A DNA stretch of 64,000 bases from NCBI GenBank assembly GCA_036345935.2, contig JADWOT020000009.1, forward strand, positions 2,809,381 to 2,873,380, written 5' to 3'. Both the position numbers and the translations under genes were made by a program. Below, piece after piece: positions 38,701 through 49,586 of the stretch; positions within the stretch are counted from its first letter, which is position 1, and every line of letters starts with the position of its first letter. The DNA is from Taenia hydatigena. Its lineage: Eukaryota > Platyhelminthes > Cestoda > Cyclophyllidea > Taeniidae. The notes under the pieces are model-generated. The model did not search any database. It worked only from the letters and a program-made list of their open reading frames with translations, and had not been told where the DNA came from.

Positions 38701-41700
38701 GGACGGGGATGTTAAAGTCGGACCCACCTTTTGAGTTTTCGTCAACCTATTCCGGCGTTCACCTCATACCGAGAAAATTTCAGCAGCTAAATCATCCTAG
38801 TGTGGTCTGCTTCAGTTTGTCCATCGCTGAATTGCTGATCTTGAAGTACTATTGGAGTTTCATGCTTTGAGTGTGTGAAGTAGGAGCTCGTGCAAGGAAA
38901 TGTTTCACTATTCAATGTAGACTAACTTTTCGAAGTTGCAAATGTTTGACAATGATTGCTTTCATTGCTGACTGTCACTGACAAGAATTGTTTAAATCAT
39001 TCGAATGTCTTAGCGAAGATAAGGTTTTACTGCTTAAGATCTTCCTTGGGTAATCGTAGATCTGGGTTTCACGTCTTCGTTCACGGTAAATTCTATTCTT
39101 CACCATCTGCCATTTCATGCTACTAACCACCACACCTTTAATTGGACGTCTTTAATGTTACTGGCAAAAGTCCTTAGACAATCTACTTGAATATTAACCT
39201 TGAAGTGGTACACTAGAATCTGGATTTCGAATACTGACTGGAATGGGTAGATTCATTACATAAGTCAACGCACTCGAATTTATTTTGTAGACCACTCTAC
39301 GATCTGACCGTCGGCTACTTAGTGTCCCATTCTCCGGGAATGGTGAAAGCGCACGGTGCGATGATGGTGCTGGCCTGGGTCTTTTGCTCCTCTGTAGGTG
39401 TAATAATCTCGCGCTATTACAAGGATATGTGGCCCAACGCCGGCCTACTGGGTGAGAGGGTGTGGTTCCAGATCCACCGCATCCTCATGGGCATATGTGT
39501 GGGTCTCACCTGTCTTGCTGTCATTCTCGCCTTCGTATTCTGCCAGGGCTACTCAGCGCTCAAAATCTACCCGGACTATATCCACCCCATCCTCGGCCTC
39601 ATTGTTCTATGCTTGGCTATCATCAATGTGGGTTGCTATTGGCTTCGCTTTGACTTTCTCTGCTGTATCCACGACTGTTTTAGGATCTGTGATGATTCTT
39701 TAAGTCGCCAACCCATCTAGGCTTTGATTTACTAAAAGCGTTTCACTGCCTTGGAGCAATAGGTCCCCATCAGTGTGTTGTTGTGGCCAAGCTTTGCTGT
39801 TTTACTCTGATTTTTTAATCGTTGGCACATCTGTGAAACTAACTCTTAACATTTATTCATCAGAAGCACTCTGAATAAGTTATGCTGACTTTTTTAAGTA
39901 CTTTTGATTTGACTTCCATTATCTGGAGAGCATAAGAGGCTAGACTTAACCTTATTTTTGAACAAAAAGGTTTAGCTGATTGAAATGCGAGCGATTACTC
40001 ATGGGGGGGGGGTGGCAAAGAAAAACAGTGCTACTGACTTCTCGGTCCGCCTATATGTTTAAAAACTATGGTGTTTTCTTGCTTACTCTTCAGCCTTTCA
40101 TCACTTTCTGCCGCCCACATCCGATGCATAAGAACCGGCCCTACTTCAACTGGACGCACTTTATCATTGGCACAATAGCTCACGTCCTCTCTATCCCAAC
40201 CATCATGCTGGGTCTGCGAATGCCCGCAGCTGGTGTGCAGTTGCGCAGTCTAAACTATCCTCTCTGGATCCTTATCTTTTTTGTCATCTTCCAGTTCTGT
40301 GTTGAACTCACTCTGGAGATCCATGGTTGCATCCACTACCGACGCAATAAGCGTAAGTTTACTTCTCTTGTTGACTTCGAGAGAGTTCGTGTTTTTTTTA
40401 TTCGCTGCCTGGGAAGTCTGTTATTTTGATAGCATAAATTTATGAGTTCGGTGTATTTAGATCGGCATTATGACTCTATTTCGCTTTCCATGATTAATTC
40501 CTCGTGTTTAGACGCTTGGATATGTCTCTTAGAGCCAAAAGACCGAAAGCAAACAAGTTATGAGCATACTTTGCAACTGGACATTCGAGCACAGAAGACG
40601 GTTCTAGTTTCATTTTTCTCATAGGCGCCCGTTGCTGTTTCGTTTGTGTTTAAAAAAGTTGAAATTTGTACCGGTGTTTTTTTTCGTTGGTCATAACTGT
40701 GCCCTGTCACTAATGTTTGTTCATGCTAGAAGAGCGAAACTTCTTTCCTGTAAAGATCCGGATTGATATAAGTCTTACGCGGCAAGCGTCACAACGTTTG
40801 AAATGACGAGACGACGCTCGTAGCTAAGATCATCATTAGTGAAGGTTGTCCTTCTGGCCCATCTTTGAACTTGCGAGTCTCGTAGACTTTGATCCAAATC
40901 ACGGTTGTCGTCTTTACCATAAATCCGATGCATGGCAAACACCCATTTCAACTCATAAATATCCAAAAGATGAGACTTCACCGTGGCTATAACTGGCCCG
41001 GCATTTGTAATTACGAAAAAAGGTGTCTTCGTAGAATTTTCCTCATAAACAAGCACATCACCAATTGTTTGCGAATGTAGCATTCTCAAGTTGCAGCATC
41101 TTGCTGACAAGTCCTGAGGCTTCACTTGAAGGCGTCATTTGCATACCAGCTAGTCACACGGCTAATTTCGTCACATACCTTTTGTTTGTTACTAAAGTGG
41201 TATCGACACCTCACAATTAATGAGTGCTGTTGTCTCTTGCGGACTTTTGGTTAGTCCGAATTTTCAAGCCGTCTTCAGGCCTAGTTCTGCAGCACTGTCA
41301 ACTCACATAGAAGACTGATTCACGTTTCATGCACACAAACTCACGTAGGCACACACAGGCCTTCACACATGCATGCACACACAGCCTGACCTACTTCCCG
41401 TTTCACCTCATATTGCTTCCTGTGCTAACGGACCTTCCGCCTCATTGAGCTCACTCCGATGTCCAGGTGTTTTAGTGGTAGCAACTATTATTATTTTTCG
41501 GTCGTTTTGATTACTCTTCAAACACAAAAACTGCAATTAGTCTTGAACCAAAAAATAAACAACATGTGTTTCAAACTTACTCGATGCATCCTTAACATGA
41601 CCTGGTGCAAGCAATTACCACCAACAAGTAAAATTTCCCAAAAGCTTGCAATGCCAAGCTAGCGAATGGGAATTGGGGTATTGCATACATGGAACGTTGG

Positions 41701-42387
41701 TAGCGGACTTGTTACGTAGATCAGTACGCTTTCCTTCGAAAAGCGTTCATGCAAAGAGGTTAGTACTTCCCATGCCTTACGGGATCTGTGCCACAGCACA
41801 ATAGCTGTATTCCGACCAGTGACTTTTTCTTTGCAAAAGACGTCTGACTTGCCAAATCACATGCGAAATCGAATCTCACCGCTCGCGAGATTAAATGTCT
41901 GCACAATTTGATCTTTTATTTAACCCACCACATTTCCGTCACTTGCCAGTCGATGAAGCCAATTCGCAATGACATTTGCACTTCATAAGGTCACACATTA
42001 CGAGGACGCATTCCACTTTATATGATTGGGTAGCACCACCAATGCCTATCATTAAGTATCCGGTAGTCTCCTCACCTCACGATACTCGTCAGGTGCAATA
42101 ACCCTGTGCATTACAGATAAGAAGATGACGTACAGAAACGAACTCGAACAGTATCAGAACGCCGTTCGCGTAGGTGGCGTTCCCATTCCTCGACCTGTGG
42201 AACCAGAGCCTTCCGTGAGTCATCCAACTAGTTGCTTATTCACAGGCATGTTTTAAGCATAGCTTCGACTCTATCGCCATTTCTCGCCTTCAAGGGTCGC
42301 ATCTTCAAATACTTCATGATCAGTCTTCACGCCACGGTGGCAGCCATCGTGGCCGTGATCCTTATCATCATTATTGCTGTCAACTGA
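32706..42387 (+). CDS. FRRS1-like: DOMON-cytochrome b561 membrane protein, ferric-chelate reductase 1 (FRRS1)-like, complete, 7 exons
   Basis: Exons: 32706-32957, 35009-35128, 35586-35827, 39291-39627, 40094-40352, 42117-42214 and 42295-42387. All phases join, giving 1401 nt and 466 aa. A signal peptide (MIVFGILHFLVVSALG) leads into a DOMON domain (about 30-200, with GDGFVGCYY and YLQCRF). A cytochrome b561 core follows. Candidate heme ligands are His226 (KAHGAMM), His267 (FQIHRILM), His303 (IHPILGL) and His339 (NWTHFIIG). The exon 4-5 junction makes FITFCRPHP, a family hallmark. A last hydrophobic helix ends the protein. FRRS1-type proteins move electrons across membranes using ascorbate-type donors to reduce iron or similar acceptors; the substrate here is inferred. 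There is no N-terminal Reeler domain, unlike vertebrate FRRS1. It lies 366 bp tail to tail with the TXNDC11-like gene. Confidence 0.92.
35422..35447. other. Perfect short inverted repeat (hairpin) in intron 2 of the DOMON-b561 gene
   Basis: Arms TAACATTATATG and CATATAATGTTA are 12 nt each with a 2-nt centre. It lies about 140 bp before the exon 3 acceptor. It could be a footprint or a chance AT-rich palindrome. Confidence 0.6.
35828..39290 (+). other. 3.5 kb intron of the DOMON-b561 gene
   Basis: It separates the DOMON domain from the b561 core; phase 2 is supported by TC joining A to make Ser. It contains a 136-codon open frame (36974-37384) and a 91-codon frame (38595-38870) with no recognised similarity. 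It is otherwise T-rich and featureless. Confidence 0.7.
40353..42116 (+). other. 1.76 kb intron of the DOMON-b561 gene
   Basis: A phase 1 intron (C joins AT to make His). It includes a CA-rich low-complexity patch near 41325-41395 with repeated CACAC and CATGCATG. Nothing coding was recognised; the overlapping frames at 40775-41125 look like chance. Confidence 0.6.
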
Positions 42388-42684
42388 GCAATGATTGTAC
42401 GCCGAAAACACGGAACTTCGACCTCATCCTCTCCTTATCTCGTATTTTTGTCTCACCTGCATGAACAACGATGTCTCACGTCAACACATGCACATCATAG
42501 TTATTTTGTCATGCACGTAAACTACTATTCTCTACTTTCGGAGTTACTCCCTCTATGCCCCTTTTTGCTGCCCTCTTTTATCGAACACGAATGCGACTAG
42601 TCCTCCGTTAATTGTTTGTTCTTCCGCCATATGGATATTCAGTGTTAGGCTAAATTGAGACGTCTCTCAAATAATACAAAGGTG

Positions 42685-42690
42685 TTTATT
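42685..42690 (-). terminator. Polyadenylation signal of the TXNDC11-like gene
   Basis: On the minus strand AATAAA occurs 64 nt after the stop codon at 42754. The convergent DOMON-b561 transcript has no canonical signal in the 366 bp gap, only an AATAAT/AATACA-like stretch at 42671-42678, so the 3' UTRs probably overlap. Confidence 0.6.
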
Positions 42691-42753
42691 TTACGTTACT
42701 GAGGAGATTGAAGTAGCAACAACTTCAAGAGATGCATATCACATTATGGTCCT

Positions 42754-45700
42754 CTAAGTGTGACCCAGAAGGAGGTGGGCTCGCGCTGCCTTTGCGATGC
42801 CTCGCTCCTTCACTAATCGATCCCTCGCGGCAAGGAAGCGACGCCACTGAAAGGAGAGTCGATCTCGGGTGAAAAGCAGTCGATGGAGAGTCAGCCGACC
42901 TGATTCAGTGACTAGAAAGTACTGTAAGGTGTGTTTCATTATCGCGGCGTTAAGCTCCTCCAGTCCAATTACCAAACGTTGGAGAAGACCGTCTAGCAAC
43001 CCCTCAGCCGATGAAATCCGAGCTAGGTGGACGTTTAGGTGTTCTACCAATTGGAATGAGTCCTCGGTGGTGGTGGAATTGGTGACGCTATTGATACGTT
43101 TGTTCAAAAAATTTACAAGGTTGGAATAGAAGTCGGTGGTGGAGAGGAGGGCTTTTGGAAAGACCACGGAATTGGACTTTCTGAAAAAAAAGACAATCCT
43201 TACAATTCTTCATCTTAAGAATGAAACAGATTACGAGAGTAGGTTTAGTAGGAACGAGCGAAAGACCCATTTAGTTCCGGACGATATTGCACAGCCTACG
43301 GTCGCACAAGGACACATTTTACCATGCGGAATATTTTTTGCGTGTTACAGTTGGAGCAGATAAGTATTGCCAGAGCTAACGCTCTGAAAAGTACATCGTT
43401 TTACTAATTAAAGCAATGGAATTCAAACACCACTCAATCGCAGGACCAAAATTGTTTCAACGATACATCTGGAAGGCTGAGATACATGTCAGCAACCTGC
43501 GATTAGTATTAATCACAGAGTAATTAAGTAAACTAGTTTCATCCTACCATGCTTACTGTAGCGTTGTATTAAGTTATGCTCCATTCTAATAAAAAAGCTG
43601 GCCTTTGGTTCGGTATAACCTGGTAACTATCGCCTAAATGAAAATAAGAACTTGGTAAACACATGGTGAAAAGATCCAAGACCAATGAACAATAATAATG
43701 TAGAAGTGAAACCAGAACGGACTCAGACAATACTGTCTTAACCGAATGAGATGCTGCCTAATAAAGGGGGTGGATCTGTCCAGCACTAAAATAAATAAAT
43801 GCACTCACTGATGGCTCGGAAAGAGTATAATAACGGGGATGTACTCCACTGTCAAGGACCACGGAAGCTGCACAGCATCGATGTCAACGCTGAAATATGC
43901 AATGGCAAAGCGTAGAAGGATTACACTAGTCTACTGCGCAATAGGTCAATATCCACATTCTTAAATGGGCTTGAACCAGATAAAGGAGGGGTCAAAAAAC
44001 ATTCCAGTCTGAATTGCGCAACCAAATTTAATAGATCAGGCACGACAAAAGTACACTTTCACGGGTCTGACTTTACACATGAAATCTTAGGTTAAGGATG
44101 TCGTTTTCAGTGAATATGACTGCAGCCTACATTACGAAAAGAAGAGACTTATGGTGTGCAAAGTGTTTGGCCGCCGACCGGAACTCGTAAAGGACGCCCC
44201 GTCCGTGAGTTGTGTAACCACAATGACGACCAAAGAAGAGCACAACCACGTCCTTTGACTTCAGACCAATTAACGACTCCAGCTGAGCAGCACTGTGAGC
44301 TTGGTAAGGAAAACCAATCCGATGCCTACTCATTAATGTTCCATCGGAAAAGAGGTGTCGCTGAAGCGTTCCGTTGTGGAAATGAGAAATGAAGGTGGCT
44401 ATAATGTGACAGAATTAACTGATGTTATCATTTAGGTCGTGGAATGAAAATGACATGAAGATTACCAACTCACCTAAGTTCTCATAAGAGAGACTATCCC
44501 GCATTGTGTACACTATCTCAGCCTTGAAAAAGGGAACAAATTCTGTGACGAACAACAGAAGCACCGGAATCACTACAACGAGACTAGAGACAAACCTTCG
44601 AATCCACAATCGCAACCTTCGGTAGGTTTGATTTGCCACCAAAAAATACCTCCACCCAAGGGGGCGGATTGTGGATCGAAACAGTAGAAAAAGTGAGAGA
44701 ACCGTTACCCCATCTACGGCAGCCCAGAGACTCTATATTTGGCGTTCTGACATGAGCATAGTTTACTATCTTCGCTCTTGAGCAAACACGACTGTATTGG
44801 GGTCTTACGTGCTCCCTGATCAGGGCCAAAGCACGTGCACGAACTCTAGCTGTATCAAAAACGCCAACCTGATCGGTTGCCTCTCTGATCGCGAATTCAC
44901 AACAGAGTCGATTGATCCTATTGACAGCTAGTATACCGTCAATACCCTTAGGTGGAGTGGGAGTTTCATAAGGATTGAGCTCCTTGTTCAACAAATGGTT
45001 AGCCAGACTAATGAAATCTAGGAAAGAAGGTGAGAAATTAAATTCATACCATCTCGTAAGGGACTCGTTCGAAGGCTGGAAGACACCAACTGAGAGACAG
45101 GAATGAGCAATTGATTGGTGGGTAGCGATAAAGTCGATTTATCAAGACCACAGGATGTCCAAGAATCGTTGTAGGAGTAACCAGCGAATGAATGGACCTT
45201 TCCCCACCAAATAGGACAAATAGCTGCTGTCCCACAATGTTCACTTTCATCGGATAACAGTTTTCGATAGAGATTATGCCGCTGCTCAAAAACACTGGGA
45301 GCAAATGCCTTGAATTGCGTGATGTTATCATCTCTCTGTCTGCAAATGGTATATTCCAATTGGAGCGATTTAAACTAAAAGTACTTAAACTAGACTACAT
45401 ATTAAAACAAAACGAACCATATAGATATCACGATCACAAGAGGAATCTGGTTCACTGTGAGAATCAGTGAAGAGGAAAATAAGAGGGCTGTGATCGCTTA
45501 TGTTATTTGAAGTGGGAAAAGCGGTCGAAAGGTGGGGAAGAAGAAGAAGGTTGGATTCTTTAAAATTTGCGATAATCTCTCGTAGCTTTTCGAAGATTGT
45601 CACCGTCAATTCCTTGACAGACCAAACTTCTGAATATGGATAATTCAAAATGGGTACAGCCTAAAAATGCGAAATGTCAATGGGAAATCTTACCAATTTT

Positions 45701-46534
45701 CCAGATCGAAAAATAATGTTAATTGGCACAGTAGTGTTTAGGGAGCATGCGTCGGAGTTTGTCGACATGATGATAAAAGCGAAATCTCTACTTATTGAAA
45801 TTGCGAAACGGGAGAGGACGATTGTATCACGCCCGGACATTACGCGAGTAGCAAGTTCATGGAACTGCAGAAATGCAGTCGATGGACGTGGAGAAGCGTC
45901 AATTCTTCCAACAATTACGAACTAGTAGGTAAAAAAATTTGTTTTTTAGGAACATAGTGTGCTACATATACTTGACCAATAAAATGAGGCATGCCTCATA
46001 AGAAGATACTAGGGCTCTCAATTCCCTGCAACTGTTGACTTGAATAAGAGGATTGTAGATCCGCTTTGCCTTTCGCAGCATTTTTGGGAATCTTTCGAAT
46101 GACCCTGGGCTACTTGCACCGTAGCCATGTGACCAAACTAGTCTGGGAAAGCTGTATGATGGGTATGCCGACGTGCATGGTGCTCTCCAACAACTGGAAG
46201 CAGTAATGGGTAGCTATAGCCAAATTCGGCAAAATATTAAATTTACATGGCCAAAGTATGAGCCCATGAATAATTCCACATCGTCCATATGTCTTAAGGA
46301 TTCTGCATCCCACGGAGCATAGAGGTAGAACAAATGATTGCCCTTCAAATTATAGCTTGCGCTCTGAAAGAAGTTGTCGATAACAAGAGACCGATTGAAC
46401 AAAGGAACTTCTGCTTGTGGGAGGTGTAGAGATATAGATAACCTCCTAAAAGATGGAAAAATGTTTTCGCCAAAAAACCTACGGAGTATAGGAGGTCCAA
46501 AGGAAAATAGCAACGCTAAAGAAGGTGACAACAT
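42754..46534 (-). CDS. TXNDC11: Thioredoxin domain-containing protein 11 (TXNDC11)-like, complete, 10 exons
   Basis: Exons in transcript order: 46534-46247, 46213-45977, 45921-45694, 45660-45418, 45374-45050, 45017-44650, 44522-44474, 44398-44136, 43930-43809 and 43180-42754. Phases agree and total 2550 nt (849 aa). Matches to the animal family are FYLYAPWDAES (first thioredoxin-like fold), SPLIFLFTDSHSE, FISHFHNGTLQRHLFSDGT, DVVVLFFGRHCGYTTHG (later thioredoxin fold), DIDAVQLPWSLTVEYIP and ILFPSHQKSNSVVFP. A C-terminal helical, coiled-coil-like segment follows (IGLEELNAAIMKHTL). The human protein is an ER-membrane thioredoxin-like factor linked to DUOX maturation and ER quality control. Here the usual APWCGxx/CGFC cysteines are DAES and CGYT, so disulfide exchange is doubtful. 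The start Met (46534) precedes a hydrophobic stretch. The 45418 donor (GTTCGT) is the weakest boundary. Confidence 0.88.
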
Positions 46535-46934
46535 CCATTCGCTTGAGAAAGAAAAACAGTATCTGTCTCAGACAAGTAATCAAGCTATGTAGGTAAGCGA
46601 ACCCACAAAAAAACATTATGCAAGTGACGCAACTCAAATTGTGCGACGCGGCACAAGCACAGCACGACAAAGCATTGATAGAGCAGTTATAGCTATCCAC
46701 GTTTCTGAATAGTATTTAAATAGTATTTATTTGTGCGCGAAAAAATTGAATTTTAAAACCTTTATTGTGCGCATTTTATCATGCACATCAAACGTTAAAT
46801 AAACTAATAACCACTAAGAAATTTGCTATTTTATTCATTGGAAAAAAAAACTACCAACCACTAAAAACAAACTAAGTTTAGCTAGAAGTTTGATTAAAAA
46901 ACACACATTTTTATACTTTCGTTGCCTTATGTAG

Positions 46935-47045
46935 TGTCCGAGATTTCCTTAGAGGTAAAAATGGCATATTACTAAGGCGGAATACATATATCCAGCATGC
47001 AGAGGAAAGGGACTGCTAGCTTTGCCTAAGAAGCCACCCCACCTA
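46935..47045 (+). repeat. Solo module copy upstream of TXNDC11
   Basis: TTACTAAGGCGGAATACATA, CATGCAGAGGAAAGGGAC and TGCTAGC-TTTGCC-like blocks follow the family order. It lies in the divergent promoter region between the TXNDC11-like gene and VPS8. Confidence 0.4.
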
Positions 47046-48449
47046 GCTAGATTAATATGGCCGCCTTAGTCACCATAACCAGAACCTGCAGTCAAACAAA
47101 CAAAGGATTATACTTTAGGTGCAGCTCTTAGGCAAGACGTTATTAAGTGGGTCGAAACTCTTGCTTAATGAGGACTAGTTCCTCCAAAACATATATGAGT
47201 CCTGCGCTTCATTTTACTCGAGTCTGTACTGTAATACTTTTTTAAAATGGGCCTTTTATGCAAGCTGCGGGAGGACAATTTGCATTTTTGTTTGGAAGAG
47301 CAGGTAAATTCTCCTGACACAGACAGTTCTACTTCTTAACTCCTGTGCATACGCTATCTATCGATGGTTTACCTAAAAAAATGATGCTCCTGAAAATTCG
47401 ACATTCTCACACCAAGGATAGTCGCAGGGAGGGGGTCAAGAAGAAAGGCCTACAGTACCACTTTATGTTAATCCAATCTAGGTTATGTTGCGATCAAATC
47501 AGTTTGTTTGGTTCTTGGGCATCTATTGATAAATGATTTGCGCGAGATGTGTTCCATAATACTTAACCTGCTTTTCAGTTCAAGTTTAAATCCGCGTTTT
47601 TAGGTGCAGAAACGTAGCACCATAGCACATTTGGAGCTAAATGGGGGCATAACACTCGCGCGGAACAAATATAGATTCATATGTGTCGGGGTCAGCCTGA
47701 TCTGACAGCTTATAATCGCCATGCCTGAACCTGAAAACAAAAACCAATGGTAAGGCAAATAACAAAACCACTCTCTGATCGACTTCCAGCGTCAGCCACT
47801 ACAAATAATAGGCTCTGAAAAAATGCACCCATAAACCATTAGTACTAGTCATCAGCTTTCTATGCAACTAAGGAGAGGCTTAAATGCAACGTTATCGACT
47901 TTCTTTAGCAATCAACCCGAATTTAAAATGTAGCTTAGTCTAAGGAACGAATTCGGGGAAGAAGAAGTTGTGCTGACAATCACGCGATCCATGCTTAGTC
48001 GTAAAAGCACCGATAGAAAGAGCGGATTCATATTATAGACAATTGAATTCGGCGCAATTTTTGGCATTAAGATTTTGCATTTATTTCTCTTGTCACAAAG
48101 TTTTCGCATCAGGACTGACCAGTCGTACATACATACATATTTTATTTAGCTAGGAAAAGTGTGGCGGTTTCTGATATTCCTAATCTTTATGCTCCGTAAC
48201 CAAACTGATTCAGGTGGCTCATTACCAGCATCGCTTCCATCATTAACAACTTTTTCACATAACACGGGACAGAGGAAGCTACTAAAGTTAGACGCCAATT
48301 TTACCTCTTCTGTTATGACCGTCAGAGACTATTCCAATCGTACCTCATGTAATCCATCTGTCCTGCTGAGGTTTATGACAGAGCAGTTGAAATCAGGATA
48401 AATGTCTAATAAGGTTGATTTAGCCTTCGACTACCACCAGATAGGCACT

Positions 48450-48560
48450 CCAAAGCATCCCTGAAAAACAAAAGAAGATATAACACCCTGGCAGAATGCA
48501 TACATATATATAATATGCGCAGCACACAATAAAATTTGCAGCTGCTAAGCTACGGAGGCT
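48450..48560 (+). repeat. Weak module copy upstream of VPS8
   Basis: CCTGAAAAACAAAAGAAGAT, TAACACCCTGGCAGAATGCA and a later GCAGCTGCTAAGC block match the family start. The 3' core is not recognisable. Confidence 0.35.
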
Positions 48561-49586
48561 AGCTTAAATGGTTAAGTTACAATAGCAAGCCAAAATGCAC
48601 TTTATCAAAGCCGATTACAAAAGTACATATTCAGTTTTACTACCACTAATATATCTTCTTAGCCGTTTTCTACTTTTGACCCATTTAATTTGTGGTGCAT
48701 GACGGTGCCTATTCTAAAATGAATTATTAGGGCATAGATTTTATCTTCCGAAATGTGTGGCTTCTTTGGTTTCTGTGTTTTAATTTGCCTTTGAAAACGA
48801 GGCTAACTTAATTCACATCAAATAGGTGTTGGATGTGAGTTTCTTTGCTACGCCTTTCAGCATTCATGGGATAGGTCCTAGGGGCTGGCATTCTGACGTA
48901 GGTTGAAGTAGCTTCCGATCACTCTCGGTGGTGGGTTTTTGTTCTTTGGGTTCTCTTTTTACTAGCAGGACAGAGTACGGCTTTTGTCCCCATTACCTGA
49001 AACTGTTTTCATCTATTACAGTTTAAGCGTCATAAGAAGTCTGGGGATGATTTTGAACTTGTTTTCCAGTTACCTTTGTTCGTGTAGCAACCGCATTTGC
49101 CCCTAGTTTTTTACCAATGATTACCTAATACTTGTCATGCAATGCCATTGTGGTGCTTACGGCTACCTTACGTGCATTTTCATCATGCCTCAGCACTGTA
49201 TTTATTATTTAGGTGTGTAAGCCGCCATGTGAAATCGTGTTTGTTGTTTGAGTATGCTAGAGTTGTCGATGGCTGCAATTTTGCCCACACATTCACTCTG
49301 ATTAAATTCTGTGCTTACCTACATATGAATAAATTAGTTTCAAAGGAACTATTTCCAAACTTGCGTAATGGGATGATTCTTGATTTAATGTGTTAATTAT
49401 TCGCTCACCGCTAAGAGAATCGCTGTCCTATGTCCTTTTAAAATCCGCTGGTGCCCAACTATTTTTTTACTCTTTTAGGATTTGGCGCTAAGCTCGCTGA
49501 CTCACAGGTGGGTTTGTCATTATGCGTACATTATTTGTTATAAGCTAAGTACTCTTGCGTGCACTCCGCTGACAGCTTTCGGAAAA

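Larger units (their letters stand above)
46535..49478. other. Divergent intergenic region between TXNDC11-like and VPS8
   Basis: About 2.9 kb holding the 5' flanks of both genes, two weak dispersed-repeat modules (46935-47045 and 48450-48560) and AT-rich DNA. No conserved coding or RNA gene was recognised. Additional 5' non-coding exons of VPS8 could lie at its right end. Confidence 0.5.

Noticed and set aside
45044..45331. 95-aa minus frame competing with TXNDC11 exon 45374-45050
   Set aside because: The other frame joins its neighbours in correct phase on both sides and extends the family match; this one does not.
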